From Gnomoniopsis sp. IMI 355080 (lineage: Eukaryota > Ascomycota > Sordariomycetes > Diaporthales > Gnomoniaceae), in contig JAPEVC010000082.1 in the NCBI GenBank assembly GCA_027946555.1, forward strand, positions 62,001 to 126,000: a stretch of 64,000 bases of DNA, given 5' to 3'. Positions 36,045 through 48,043 of the stretch are shown here, piece after piece. How positions within the stretch are numbered: position 1 is the first letter of the stretch; every line of letters starts with the position of its first letter. The notes under the pieces were generated by a model. That model ran no database searches. It saw nothing but the letters and a program-made list of their open reading frames with translations, and was not told the DNA's origin. The translations under genes were made by a program, and so were the position numbers.

Positions 36045-36867
36045 TCAACCCCTGAGCACATCCTTCATCTGCTTCGTATACTCCTTTTGCGCCAACTTCA
36101 GCAACTCCTTGTAGGCATCGGCGTAGCTATCACCATCATCCTCGTCGTCGTCCGCATCCTCCTTGGCAGCGGCCTTGCCGGCCTTGCCCTTCTCCTGCAG
36201 GAACACGACGGACGTGGGCCGCTTGGTCTTGGCGGCGCTGCCGAGTTCCAGACGCGACTTGACAAAGAGGTAGGGCACGTTGTGCTCCTCGCAGTACAGC
36301 GGCAGATGCATGATGACCTCGTCGGGCGAGATGTCGCCGGCGATGATGGCGATGCCAGGGACCTGGTCGGCGTTGGCGGGCGATTTGACGGGCGTCTTGC
36401 GGATGGCTTTGTTGACTTCCTTCACGCCGCGCTGGAGGGCGTTGGCTTTCCGGGCTACAAAAGAGGGGGGGATAAATGGTCAGCGAGAACGGTTCACCAC
36501 CAATGCACGAGTTTTCTCAGATAAAGGCCAACGCGTTAGACTCACCCTTCTTGATCGTCTTGAAAACTTTCTTGTGGCCCTTGGCGTCAGCCAGCGGGAC
36601 AGCAAAGTAGACCATGTTGGTGGTGATCTCGGAGTCCTTGATGGTCTCAAAATCGGAGCCGGGGTGGTCGTCGTCCTCGTCGGGGACGGATTGGGCGACG
36701 TCGGCTTGCAATTGTCTGTCGAGGGTGTCGGCGACCTTCTGCTTGAGCTTCTCCTTGTCTGCCTTCTTGTCCTTCTTGTCCTTCTTCTTGTCGACGCGGT
36801 CGGTGCTGAGCTTCTTCTCCTTCTTTTCCTTCTTGTCCTTCTTGGACTTGTGGTCTTCGGACGCCAT
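36045..36867 (-). CDS. NHP2: H/ACA snoRNP protein Nhp2 (L7Ae family)
   Basis: Exons 36867-36546 and 36454-36045 encode 243 aa. Nhp2 is one of the four core proteins of H/ACA snoRNPs, which pseudouridylate rRNA and snRNA in the nucleolus. The L7Ae/L30e RNA-binding domain covers about residues 90-210: VYFAVPLADAKGHKKV, a basic ARKANALQRGVKEVNKAIRK helix, GIAIIAGDISPDEVIMHLP, YCEEHNVPYLFVKSR and LGSAAKTKRPTSVVF. It has a long Lys-rich N-terminal extension (about residues 5-45, KKDKKEKKEKK repeats), likely a nucleolar targeting region, and an acidic DADDDEDDGD insert near the C-terminus. Both are longer than in yeast Nhp2 (156 aa). The intron splits the RNA-binding domain. Confidence 0.93.
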
Positions 36868-37862
36868 TGTGACTGGGTTGCGCGCCGGACGGCGGAAAGG
36901 GGGAGGGTGAGAAGCGGGCTGGCAGTTGGAGGGGAGCGCGAGAAGGGAGAATATGACTTGATTGTAGGACACAATCAAGACTCAAGCGTTACGTCGGGTG
37001 GGTGGACTTTGGTGGATGTGTAGTTCTGCGATGAACAGTGAGTGGCTGGCTTGGGCGGTATCTCGCAATGGAGAACCAGGGACCAAATTTTTGAGCACCA
37101 TGCTTATCGTTATCAGCGAGCGCTGACTAAGCTCCCATTCACGCCCGAGTGGTTTTCCCGCCCCGGAACGGCCAGGTACCTAACAAGGTAATCAAATCAC
37201 AATCAACCCAGAACTTCAATGATTGCTGCATTTCTCACGCGAGTCTTAGAGATTTATGTTGGGTCTTCAGTAACCGATCATTTAGTCTCTGTGCTTGTAC
37301 TGGATACCCTGGACATGCTGATTATTTGAACAATTCGGCGGCCTGCAGTTGCTTGAAAGTGGTGCAGAAGGGTCACAGTCGAGCACATCGACTGATCGAA
37401 ACGTCAAGTACTTCATAGGCCGCCGTATATGTTGAATATCCTGTCCTTTATGCACAATTCATTAACAGACTTCTATTGAAATAGTGTGCGAACTGCCCTC
37501 AGTGATTTGTTCGCTCGGCACACTAATCTACCCAATTTTCATACTTGGGGCTAAGCATTTTCTAGAGCAGCATACAGAAGTGTGCGTTTCTCTAAATCAG
37601 CCTATAAATCACCGCCAGCAGGCTTCTTGATCATTCGTATTTGACCTGGTAGGCCACATACCTGCCCTCGGGACATGTCTTCGAAATGATTGGTTTGTAA
37701 TTACAACCGCTAGCTATATACGAGTGTGTTGTAATATGATACAGATAAGAATAGATATTTACACCAGAAACACATCTTGGATACCGAGACTCGGGCCTGG
37801 CTCGCCAGACTAGAACCGCAACCAACACAACAGCTTCCATACGTTCGACTCAGCCATCCGCT
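36868..37862. other. Intergenic: NHP2 promoter and rhamnogalacturonase 3' side
   Basis: About 1 kb without a supportable gene on either strand. Becomes more A/T-rich toward the rhamnogalacturonase stop. Confidence 0.55.
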
Positions 37863-39731
37863 CTAGTTGCGAAACTTGGCCGACCTCTTGCCAGCGGCAA
37901 AGTTGCCCTTAGCAGCTGGGGTGATCTGAGCATCCGCAGCCTCGACATTGCCATTGCCCCATCCCCAGCCTTGACCACCGTAGCTGCCCCAGCCACCATG
38001 CGAACCCGAGGTGGACTGCGCGGCAGGCGCGGTGGTGCTGGAGGATGTGGCGACAGAGTAAGAAGGGGCTGCAACGCCGCCGGCACTGGCGCTGGCAACG
38101 TTCTTTGCGGCAGCGCTGGCGGCGCCGGTGGCAGAAGCAGACTGGGCAGAGCCGGACAGGAAGGCCGAGATGGGGGCCTTGCCGGGGTAGAAAGAGGCAG
38201 GCATGGTAGGGATAGGAATGGAGGCCGAGATATCGTAGCCGGTCGAGAGCTCATTGTCCACTATGGCGGGTCAGTATCAACTAATCCTGTCGGTACGAGA
38301 AGATAAATAAAAAAAAGACTTACTAGTCTGGTAGCTGTAATCGCCGGAAGAGGTCACCGTCTGCGTGGTGGTGTAAGCACCGGCAGCGTCGCCGGCAACA
38401 AGGCAAGCACCGTCACCGTAGGCGTTCTGGCAGACGTAAAGAACCTCATCATCATCGGTGTCGGTCCAGACGGCAAAGTCCTCGACCGTAATGTCGGTGC
38501 AAGGAACGGCCTCGGGGCAGTCGATCTTGACAGGACCTCTCTCAATGCCATCCGCAGCGGTTCCCGTCCACGTGCTGAAGCTGATGTTCGAGTACGTGAT
38601 ACCGTCACCGTCAACAACGTCCATTGAAGACCAGGCGGTGTCGAAATCCAGGGTGTAAGCGTTGGAGTGGCCCATGAAGTTGTTCAGGGCAATGTTCTCG
38701 ACTGTTCCACTTCCGCCGTTGGACTTGATCATGTACATCTGGTTGCTGTTGTGAGTGTAGATGTAGTTGTATTCTACATTGGAGATGTCTATATTGAACA
38801 GATCAGTCGATTATTCCACGTTTCGATGCGACTTTGACAGTTACTTACCGACGCCCGAAGCGAGCGAGCCCATAGCGCAGCCTCCAGACCAGTTGCAGTG
38901 GACCTGCTCAATCAAGAGGTTCGAGGAAGGGTCCTTGACCGTGACACACTCGTCCTTGTTCGAGACCTCAATGTCGTGGATCCCTGAAACTTCTGTCAGT
39001 TTAAGGCCCTCGATATATCCTTAGGTCTTATAGACTTACAAATGTTGTCTCCCCAAACGTCGATACCATCAAGGCCACCCTCGTATCCGCCGTGGATGAT
39101 CATGTTGTAGATCTCTCCGTTTGAGCAAGTGTCCAGAGACAAGTGGAATTGACCAGCGTCGACCAGGATAATGTCGTGGATGGAAAAGTCCACACAGTTG
39201 GTGCAGCGCATGATACGGGGTCCGTAGCTTCCATCCTTGTGGAATTCGTAGCCATAACCCTGGATGGCACCGGCCGAGGTGGCCGAGTAAACCTCGATAT
39301 CGGTCGAATCCTCGATCGAGATCATGTTCCCACTGTCTGTGCCCGTCCGATAGATAGTACCTTCCAGGTTGATCGAGACACCAGTACCCTTCGTGAGTGA
39401 TACCCATGTAGCAAGACCGTAATCTCCAGCAGGAATCAACACCTGACCAGTTGTCAGTCATACAGGCAACGCTCAATCCGATAGTACATAGAAAGTTGAC
39501 AAGACTAACCTCGCCGCCGCTTGCACAAGCAGTCCAAGCATCTGAAATCGCCTGTCCGTTATCCGTAGAGGCGTCTGCTACACCACCATAGTCCATGATA
39601 CTGCAAACTTTCGTGGAGGCCTTGCTCGATGTGGTAGTTGTGGGCCCAACCGTGCCGGACAGCTGGGCTGCCGCTGGCAGGATGTAGCTGGCCGTGGCCA
39701 AAAGGCCGGACATGATCAAGCGTGGAGCCAT
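37863..39731 (-). CDS. Secreted glycoside hydrolase family 28, rhamnogalacturonan hydrolase type
   Basis: Five exons (39731-39510, 39442-39040, 38983-38849, 38788-38324, 38260-37863) encode 540 aa. A signal peptide occupies about residues 1-22 (cleavage after AAAQ). The parallel beta-helix of GH28 follows. The motifs are those of rhamnogalacturonases, not of ordinary polygalacturonases: VSNKDECVTVK (217-225 includes Asp219, Glu220) and CNWSGGCAMGS (from Cys238) replace the NTD, GHG and RIK signatures. The enzyme should cut the alternating galacturonate-rhamnose backbone of pectin outside the cell. After the catalytic domain is a tail of about 100 residues: Ala/Ser/Thr-rich, then GSHGGWGSYGGQGWGWGNGN, then a basic end. 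That tail is unlike a carbohydrate-binding module I know. Probably induced by pectin; a single upstream gap of 1.1 kb serves as promoter. Confidence 0.9.
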
Positions 39732-40829
39732 AGTAACCTTATAGATGTGGATGAGTAAAACAAATGGTAAATTTAGCAGACGCTGTTTGTTTGTTTTTTG
39801 TGAAAAGAATGGATGGTGCACTATAAAGAAAGCAGAGCGCAGCCCGCTGAAAGAGAGACAAGACGGAAGAATGAGTAGAGCTCAAAGAAGTTGACTCAAA
39901 GGCCTCGAACTACTAGAAATCTTCATGGTGGGCAGATGTACTTCCCTTTTGAACTCGGATTGTTTCGTTTCGCTGTGGAGAGTGACAGGGAAAATACGGA
40001 GTTTTGCAGATCTAGAAATAATGGGAATAAGCAGGGATCCACCAAAAGCGAGGATAGTTGAAACGGACCGGTCCCGATTCGGGTCAAGGACTTCCTGCAC
40101 CTCATTCGCAATGCCTGTTTAATCTACCTCAATTATTCATATACGGCTACGAGTCAGAGTTGTCTTCAGTGATGACGAAAAATGAGTTAGGCCACTATGC
40201 AAGTCATTTGAGGCTTCCTCAGTTAAGTCTAGCCCAATAAACCCAGACATCGCTCGGATGTGTTGAAGCCTCGCTCAGATTTCGCGCAGAGTCAGGGGCG
40301 GATCCCAGAAACAGACGCCCCTTGATTTGCAAGCGCGTGCTAGGGTAGCGAACATGGAAGTATAGCCGTAGCGAACATGGAAATATAGCCGCCGAATCCG
40401 TGGTTCCAGGTAGATTTCGTACAGCATAGTCCGTTGCGAGCAAAACATTTTGTGGCGCCATGCGGCTGTTCTCCCACGAATCGGCTGTTGATGGATCTGT
40501 GGGCTCCTCCTCTCATGTCCGCCAGCGGCGCCCATGAAACATCCTGTTTATAGCAGACATTGATAACGTCAGCCCTTCATCAAGAGCCACTTTTCTAGTC
40601 TACGAAATTATGCTGGAAGGAAGTTCCTATACAAAAAATACATAAGGGAGTGAATACCTTGAAAGCTGCCCTAAACGAGGCCACCCACTTCGAGGTTCTC
40701 AGACAGGAGAGCCCAGCAGGATTGGAGGATTTAGGACTGATATATGCAATCAACTCAATTGGTGTGCACTACCAAATCAGGAGGCACATAAAAATCCTTG
40801 GACAAGATTAAGCAGCAGCACTGGCCGAC
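39732..40829. other. Intergenic: rhamnogalacturonase promoter
   Basis: 1.1 kb upstream of the rhamnogalacturonase start, also holding the 3' region of the peptidase gene. No gene seen. An imperfect duplication GTAGCGAACATGGAA.TATAGCCG occurs twice around 40345-40395. Confidence 0.55.
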
Positions 40830-43347
40830 TTAGATCGACCGCTCGGTACTGGCTTCGATATCCGAAAATCTATTCAGCCAAGCAAATACATGTCGATGCC
40901 ACTGCAGAGAATTCTCTTCCTTCAATACGAAGTGGTTCTCGTCAGGAAAGTTGACAAAGCGGCTCTCGATCCCAAGCGCCTGGCAGGTGTTGAACGCAGC
41001 AATGCCCTCAGTGACGGGGACGCGAAAGTCCAGATCACTGTGCGCGATCAGCATGGGAGTTTTCCACTTTTGCAGGAGATCGGCTCGGGCTGGAGACCAC
41101 TTCTCAAGTTCTTTCAAGTTGTTCCAAATGTAGGGAGCGCCCTTGAAATCCTCGTGGAGTCCAATAGGCTCATCACACTCGAGAAGGAAGCTTGGAAGGT
41201 GGAAGACGCCGTCATGACACACGAGTGCCTTGAACTTTTTGTGTGGCAAGGCCGATTAGCAAAAGGACTTTTCCGCTTTTTGTGATTCATGCTTCCGGTA
41301 TTTGGATTTCTTAGCGACTTACCTTGCGCCCCAAATCATTCCCTTGGAACCACAACATCATATATCCACCGTAGCTTCCACCCGCAGCGACTGCATTATC
41401 AAGGTCGAGGTTCGGCAACCCTTGGAGGTGTTCCAGGCACTTCTCGAGGTCTTTGTACGGATAACCGCCCCATGAGCCATATATCCCTAAAGAAGATTAT
41501 CTAATTAGTCTCTTGGGAACTGGGGTTGACGAGTCGTTGGATGGCCCTCCTGTTCGGACAACCTACTCTCCGTGTGCTCTAGGCCAAACCCGACGCTGCC
41601 AGTTATGTTGGGCGCAACTACAACATATCCTTGCTCTGCGAAAGTTGCTGCATTCCACTGCCGTGTTCTCGATCAGCAATGTACTGGAGATGAATGTCTG
41701 CCGCAGACTAGGTAATAAGCAAAAAAGCTTACCCTCGTACTCCAAGCATTATTCCAACAGCTTTCGGGACCTCCGTGTACGAGCATACAGAGGGGGTATT
41801 TCTTGTTCGCAGCGAAGTCTTGAGGCTTCACGACCCATGCCTGAACAGAATAATCTCCGGCACCTTGGAAGTAAATCTCCGAGACCTGGTCGGGCGATAA
41901 TCCAAGCTTGGCCCCATTGTGTGAGGCTGAAGAAACAACTTCCGCGTCTGATTTGCCATCCGCAGCGACTATCGAGTACAGCGAACTCTCCACGAGACTG
42001 GAACTCGTCACGAGAAGCTTCTTAACGCCTTCTCGGATTGTCGGCCAGTACCCCGAAACGGAGCCATTTTTGAATATAAGTTCTGGTATCGCATTTGGTT
42101 GTAATTTCAACCGATGTAATGTGATGAGTCCACAATCTTGTGCCGCCAGAACCAGCGAGTGGTTATCCATAAACTCAAAGCTGAGAGGAACAAGTCCCCA
42201 TGACCTACCAGTGACCATATTGTAAACGTCAATGCCGCTGCCAGGAACCATGGCTCCAGCACTTTCACCTAGTCCAGCGACATAAAGTCTGGCGTCTTGT
42301 TGCCTCTCCACGGATCTTTTGAGAAATGCCACCATCTTCCCATCAGGGCTGATTCGAGGATTTGTATACATGCCCTTTGATGTGTCTCGGTAGCAGGGGA
42401 TCTCTCGGGGGGCAGCCGCTGGTTGCTGACCAGACCATGATGGCAAACGAGTGAAGAAGACCTTTGTAGTCAATTTGTAAAGAAGATCCTTATTGTCGGG
42501 GTCTTGAGCTGTAAATACTATTCCGTCTCCAGAGATATCGAAGGTCTTGGAGCCATCGAAAAAGCCGTCTTTCAGGCTTGAAGGGGCTTCGATCTCAGGA
42601 TTGTTTGGGAGAAGATTGTTCAAACTGCCGTCCAGCTCCCATCGCTTCACCCCCTCTTTACTGGAAGGCTTGAGGCGCGCATACCATATGGTGTTCCTCT
42701 GTGGCTGAATATACGAATCCCACTAGTAAGACGTAAGCTTGGGGTTGCGAGCTCTATTCACGATTATTATAGCATGGACGACGGTGTGCAGTTGTCGAAC
42801 ATTCCATCGCCCGTGGCACTGTTCGGGGCCTGGGAGGAATCAAACTCACAAATCGGACATTGAAGTTGTCAAACACGCGAACTGAACTCTTTCGGGGCTC
42901 TGCCTCTCCATTGAACAAGTTCCCATCCGAATCAACTCTGCCAGCGACGGCCAGGGCGAAACTTCCGTCTTTCAGACTCTTCAGCTTCAAAGAATTCACG
43001 GGTCCTGAGAACGTAGCTGCAACGTAGCGATCTTCTTCCAAAATACCGTCCTTATCGATGCCTTTGGTGATCATAAGGTGTGTGGTCCCATCCTTCTCGC
43101 CAGGCTCGAGAAACGCAACCGAATTGGCGGTGAGCCAGGTGAAATCATGGGCTTTGCTGTTTGTTGCAAGGACATGCGATCCCCCTGTCGACAAATTCAG
43201 AATCTTGACTTCTCTCAGCGTATCTCCTCCGATAGTGTGTGTTGAAGTTGAGAAGAGAGCTTTCGTGCCGTCAGCGTTGGGAACTGCGGGGCCTCGGCGA
43301 GGCGCCTCGATGAGGACTTCGGGGGTGAACTTCTCGGCAAACCTCAT
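40830..43347 (-). CDS. Dipeptidyl-peptidase 5-type prolyl oligopeptidase (S9C), intracellular form
   Basis: Five exons (43347-42850, 42722-41733, 41657-41567, 41486-41323, 41234-40830) encode 715 aa, the family's normal length. The N-terminal two thirds is a seven-bladed propeller (FTPEVLIEAPRRGPAVPN, PRISPDGKMVAFL). The C-terminal alpha/beta-hydrolase domain carries LVHGGPE, NITGSVGFG, GSWGGYPYKDLE and the triad Ser564 (GGSYGGYM), Asp650 (HSDLDFRVP) and His682 (ENHFVL). No signal peptide is visible at the chosen start, so unlike secreted DppV allergens this copy is probably cytosolic and trims dipeptides from imported or internal peptides. The last acceptor is a weak AAAAAG but restores the conserved FKALVCHDGVF. 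An upstream in-frame extension exists but has no ATG with better support. Confidence 0.9.
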
Positions 43348-45396
43348 TCTTTCTCCTGATAAAGGCAGACAACGACACTGGATCTCTTGATCTTGTACCA
43401 AATGGTCTTTGCCTACGTCGACTGATATACCTAGGTAGGTACCACCTGACCGTACAGTTGGTGTATCAAGGCAGCCCCCTCTTACATGTTCTCTTTGTGG
43501 GGGATGTCGTAAACGTAGCGTGTTACGTGTAACATAGGACACGCACGCACAGCCCGGGAGGATTATTGAATCCAGGCCACGCAAACACGTCGTCGACCCG
43601 TAAGCGGTGCAATCAATGATCCGCCACCACAGAGATTACATTCACGGGCCGCTATTTACTTTAATGACTCGAAACTAAAATATTACTAAATATTCTCTGG
43701 TTTCCTGCTGATCGTTCAAGATAATACGCTGTAACTGGAATTAAATAAACTTTACCAAAACCATCACATAACAAAATCCAATTCCGCACATTTTCTTTTG
43801 GAGCGGAGGAGAACTCCCGGGTGCTGGAAACATGACAAGCAGGCAAGAGAAAGATATGAGTCTTCATAACACCTAGGTACCTTCCGCCACCCCTGGCTTA
43901 TTGTCCATGCATGAAGTTCCAACGAGATGCTGAGAAGTGTTGGTTGGGTGGAATTCCAACAAGCTCGTTCCATTGAAGCTACTTAGGTACGCCACCTAAG
44001 CAGAGGACAAATTGTAGACACTCCATGTCTTTCATCCACCATCCACTTCCGTCAATGGCTGGAGGCAGTTGGTTCACGAGGGCTTCTATGGTGGCACGGA
44101 AAGGCTCGAAAACAGTCCGCAACTTCAGGACAAAGTAATTGGGGTTTTTGTTTATGTGCAAGTCATTTCTTAACATTCATACAGTATACTCTGCATCTAG
44201 GTAGCTTATTTTTGTATGGAGACATCTTCTATCCGGGCCCAATAGACCAGAAGCTAGCAGCGCAGTTTTGGACCATTGGACCTGGTAACATTCCCAGAAA
44301 CATAGGACATGAATTACAGGCTGAAGGTCATAGACGTGATTATGGAAGTATTCTACAATTTTTCTGGGGCGTGACCAGTTGAGATTGTCAGTAGGTAGCC
44401 CTTTGAACGAGTACAGACCTTCGCATACCTAGATAGTCTCATTGATAACCCGGGCATCGCTGATGCCGCTGGTAAATAATTGTAGTCTATCGTTTGTATT
44501 TAGATGAGCCTAGACTTCAAATTCAACACTCTGCTAGTCGTGGTCTTGAGCAGGTATGTAGACAGTCGACTTACAAGGTGGCTTGTGAGATGTGGCACGT
44601 CGTTTGGTCGCCGCTGAAGGATTTGGCGATAACCATCATGACTAACATTGAAAGCCATGTATATTGGCAATCGATTCATTGGCGCTTAATCAGTTGCAAT
44701 GTGGTCGGTGAGATTTGTGTAGTACATTCCAAAGTCTAAGAAACGCTGTACAAAGTTGGTGAAGAGGGCTGCTCGCCCATGCCGAACTCCATGGAGCAAT
44801 GGGACTCTTTGTAGGGGTAGTCCTGATTGATCATCAAAGAGTAAGCAGATTCTCCAGTTAAGTTGATCATCAGTCGCAGAGCCTGGCTAGTAATGAAGAT
44901 GAACCTCTTCTCGGAGGGGGGGGGTTCCACAAATGTTATTGGAATGCTCAACGCCGCTGAACATCCGACACACGCATCCTATCGAGAATACTTTCTGAGA
45001 CATGATGGTTCTGTTTATTTTTATCCTACTGCGCGATTTCTTGGATATCACGGACTTCAATGATGCTCTTCTATACGGTGCCAATTTGACTATTGTTTCT
45101 AGACTATCCGATGAACCCGATAAATGCTGGTACTTGAAGGGGGGCGCTTGGGGGGGGGGGCAATTTACGTCACCAGTACGCACGGGCAAGACAGGTTATA
45201 TTGACAAGACCGTCACCATCATTCGGACATCTGCCGCAATTCTTACCGGTGTGAATAAATATTCTTTCAGATCCAGCTGGTTTTGCCACTTGAATACAAG
45301 CAACTAGTGACAAATACATAAACCACGATAATCGTTTCCCGCTACTATGCCAAGCTCTGCTCTATTCTACACCTACACACAAACCACCAGTCCAAC
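43348..45396. other. Divergent intergenic region with G-tracts and CCTAGGTA motifs
   Basis: 2 kb between the peptidase and the hydroxy-acid oxidase. I find no gene. It contains a nine-G run (44916-44924) and an eleven-G run (45150-45160), and several TAGGTA-type palindromes (43428-43437, 43871-43880, and an inverted repeat CTTAGGT..ACCTAAG at 43982-44000). Confidence 0.55.
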
Positions 45397-46796
45397 ATGT
45401 CAGACCCAAAGTCGCCCCACATCCAGAGCAGAAAAGACGTCCCATGGGGCCTCTACCAGCGAGAAAATTTCTGGAAACTGAATGATGGCCAGGTCCCCCC
45501 ATTCAACACACGTGAGTGAGATACGCATCGGAGAAGGTAGACAAAGCACTGCGTCGAGAGAGCTCTGACTGACGACGCCCCACAGATCCCGATAAACTCG
45601 AGGAGCTTGCGAAGGAAAAGTTGACACAGAATGGATGGTACTATGCCTCTTCCAACGCTGGTCTGTCGCATACGCATCTTGCCAACCGTGAAGCCTTCTT
45701 CCGCCACAAAATAGTCCCTCACCAGCTCGTTGATACCAACGAGCGATCCCTCAAGACAAGCATTTTTGGTCATGAGGTTTCGGCACCAATCGGGATTGCG
45801 CCCATTGGTATCAACAAAATCTATCATCCACAGGGCGAGCTCCCTGTTGCCAAGGTTGCAGGAGAGCTCGGAATTCCCTACAGCTTGTCGACCGCCGGCT
45901 CCTACCCCATCGAAGACGTAGCAAAGGCCAACGATGAAGGGCGTGCAGCTACGCGAGACAGCAACGACCCCCAGTCGAGTAAAATCCCAGCAGGACCAAG
46001 GTTTTTCCAGCTTTACATGCCGCACGACGACGAGCTTACCATTTCGCTTCTAACGCGAGCTTATCAGTCCGGCTTCACTGCCTGCATACTGACCACTGAC
46101 ACCTGGCAGTTGGGCTGGAGGCATGACGACGTAGCAACCTCTAATTACGCCTTCTACCGCGGTATTGGAGCTGACTTGGGACTCACGGACCCCGTCTTTC
46201 AAAAGCGTCTGGCAGAGCAAGGCATCGATCCCAAAACCCAACCCGAGGAAGCAGGCGCCATGTGGATTGACAATGTCTGGCACGGACGCGCATGGTCTTG
46301 GGAGAAGGCCGTCTGGGCGAGGGAGAAGTGGCAAGAAATCAGTGGTGGCAAGCCCTTTCTGATCAAGGGCATCCAACGGGTCGATGACGCCCAGAGAGCC
46401 GCGGACCTTGGGTTTGAGGGCATTGTGGTGTCGAATCACGCTGGGAGACAGGTAGACGGGGCGATCGCAAGCCTAGATGCGCTGGAGAGTATTGTGAAGA
46501 AGCTCGGGGACCAACCGAATTTTGTCATTACGTTCGACAGCGGTGTTCGAGGCGCTGCTGATGTGGTGAAGGCATTGGCGCTGGGTGCCAAATTTGTCTT
46601 TATCGGGAGGCTATGGATCTGGGGCTTGAGTATAGGTGGTGAAATGGGGGTGAGGCATGTGTTGAAGGGGTTGCTGGCTGATCTGGATATCCTCATGAAT
46701 TGTGCTGGGTTGAAGAGCGTCAGCGACATTGATTCAGGGTTGCTTGAGTCTCTGCCGAGGGCGTATAATTTATTGGCTGAGAAGAGTAGATTATAG
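45397..46796 (+). CDS. FMN-dependent 2-hydroxy-acid oxidase / lactate 2-monooxygenase-like
   Basis: Exons 45397-45511 and 45586-46796 encode 441 aa. The family oxidises L-lactate, glycolate or related 2-hydroxy acids using FMN in a TIM barrel. Seen here: APIGIAPIGINKIYHPQGE, STAGSYPIEDV, FFQLYMPHDDE, TTDTWQLGWRHDD, FLIKG (Lys299, near the flavin), SNHAGRQVDG (321-330, catalytic base His323, Arg326), FDSGVRGAADVVKALALGA and FIGRLW. The long loop between TTDTW and the catalytic region and the GWR.DD motif resemble lactate 2-monooxygenases more than glycolate oxidases. No presequence or C-terminal peroxisomal SKL (it ends KSRL) is evident, so it is probably cytosolic, although SRL-like ends can act as peroxisomal signals. 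First of seven co-oriented genes. Confidence 0.9.
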
Positions 46797-48043
46797 AGAT
46801 TTTTTCTAGATGATGATCTTCATATATTTGCTGTGCAGCACCTATAATAAACCAGGTTCATCACGTTTCTAATAGACGCTGCCCCTGTTCTCGATACTAG
46901 CGACTGCGGCATAAAAGGAAACTCGTTTATACCTAAAGCATGGTTATCCACGGGTGCAGCCTAGCCTACGATCTATCAAGTAAAGGGGTTCGGTCTCTGA
47001 AGAAGTGACATGGGCATTAATCAGTGATGGTCCTTTCTCATACTCTGAAGTACCTTGTATATCCATATGGCAGACTTTCCCTCTGAGTTCCACGGTTGCT
47101 TGAGCCGCTCGGGAAAACAAAATCGCCGGCGGAAAACCAACGCCGAATTGGCTCACTCTAGTCTGTGGTCCATCCTGACTGGTCTGATTCAGGTATCCCG
47201 AGAGCCCGGGATGCGGTGCATGGCGCACTACTAGTGCGGTAGGTAAGGTTGATAGTGGGATCTTGTTATCGACCCATTACGCCCCCTTGTCTTCCCCGGC
47301 CTCCACTTGTCAACGTCCCCCACATCTCGCGAACCCCCCAGAACTTGGAGAATCTGGGGAGCCAAGCCAGCCAAGCCGCCAAGCCTGTCAGACTCACAGG
47401 TTCGGATAGTCAAGTGAGTACCTAGGGACGTACGGACGTACCCGAATGCTTGGTAACTTGGCAAGACGTTATGAGTCTACACGCAAATCTATTCGCATAC
47501 ATGTCGAAGCGTTTTCGTTTCCTTGCCGCGTTCGACCGGGAATTTTCACGATGCTTTAACAGGTATACAGCGGCCCGCGTAGGCACCGCGACTCGAGTCC
47601 CGCACGAGAGGCATTGGTACCCCGCCTTGAGAGCACCAACAGCTTGCCAATACCACTCCACCCAACCCCAGGGACCCTGTCGTTGGTGGCTTGCACCCGG
47701 ACGAGGTGGGCCAATGGACGCAGCGGCTTACTACTGTACACCGACGGCGTGTGGATGGGGAACAACGTCCAAGGTAGTCAGACAGAAACTAGACTAGCCT
47801 TCGTTGCGGAATTCGACCGAGTAGTACCGAGATACGCGAGAAGTTGGTCGTCATGAGGCACCTCTGCATCAATAAAAATGCGCGGCATGTCTCGCTTTGT
47901 TTCTTTGGAAAAATGTCGGTGTCGCTTCGTCTCCCTAGCTTGTTTATTTACCTGGGGCCTCCTCGACCTGTGGTGATTTCTACAGTTTTGCCACTGGTAG
48001 TTCGTTCAATCTTTGTGTGTTTCCAGTCGCATAGTTGTTGAGA
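46797..48043. other. Intergenic: oxidase 3' region and MFS promoter
   Basis: 1.2 kb without a supportable gene. A TACCTAGGG motif lies at 47419-47427. Confidence 0.55.

Noticed and set aside
36480..37023. Long frames on both strands over NHP2 exon 1, including a Val/Leu-rich plus-strand frame
   Set aside because: They are shadows of the Lys-rich repetitive coding sequence of NHP2 exon 1.
47570..47620. Possible tRNA-like B box near ACTCGAGTCC
   Set aside because: No matching acceptor stem, anticodon arm or A box at the required distance could be found.
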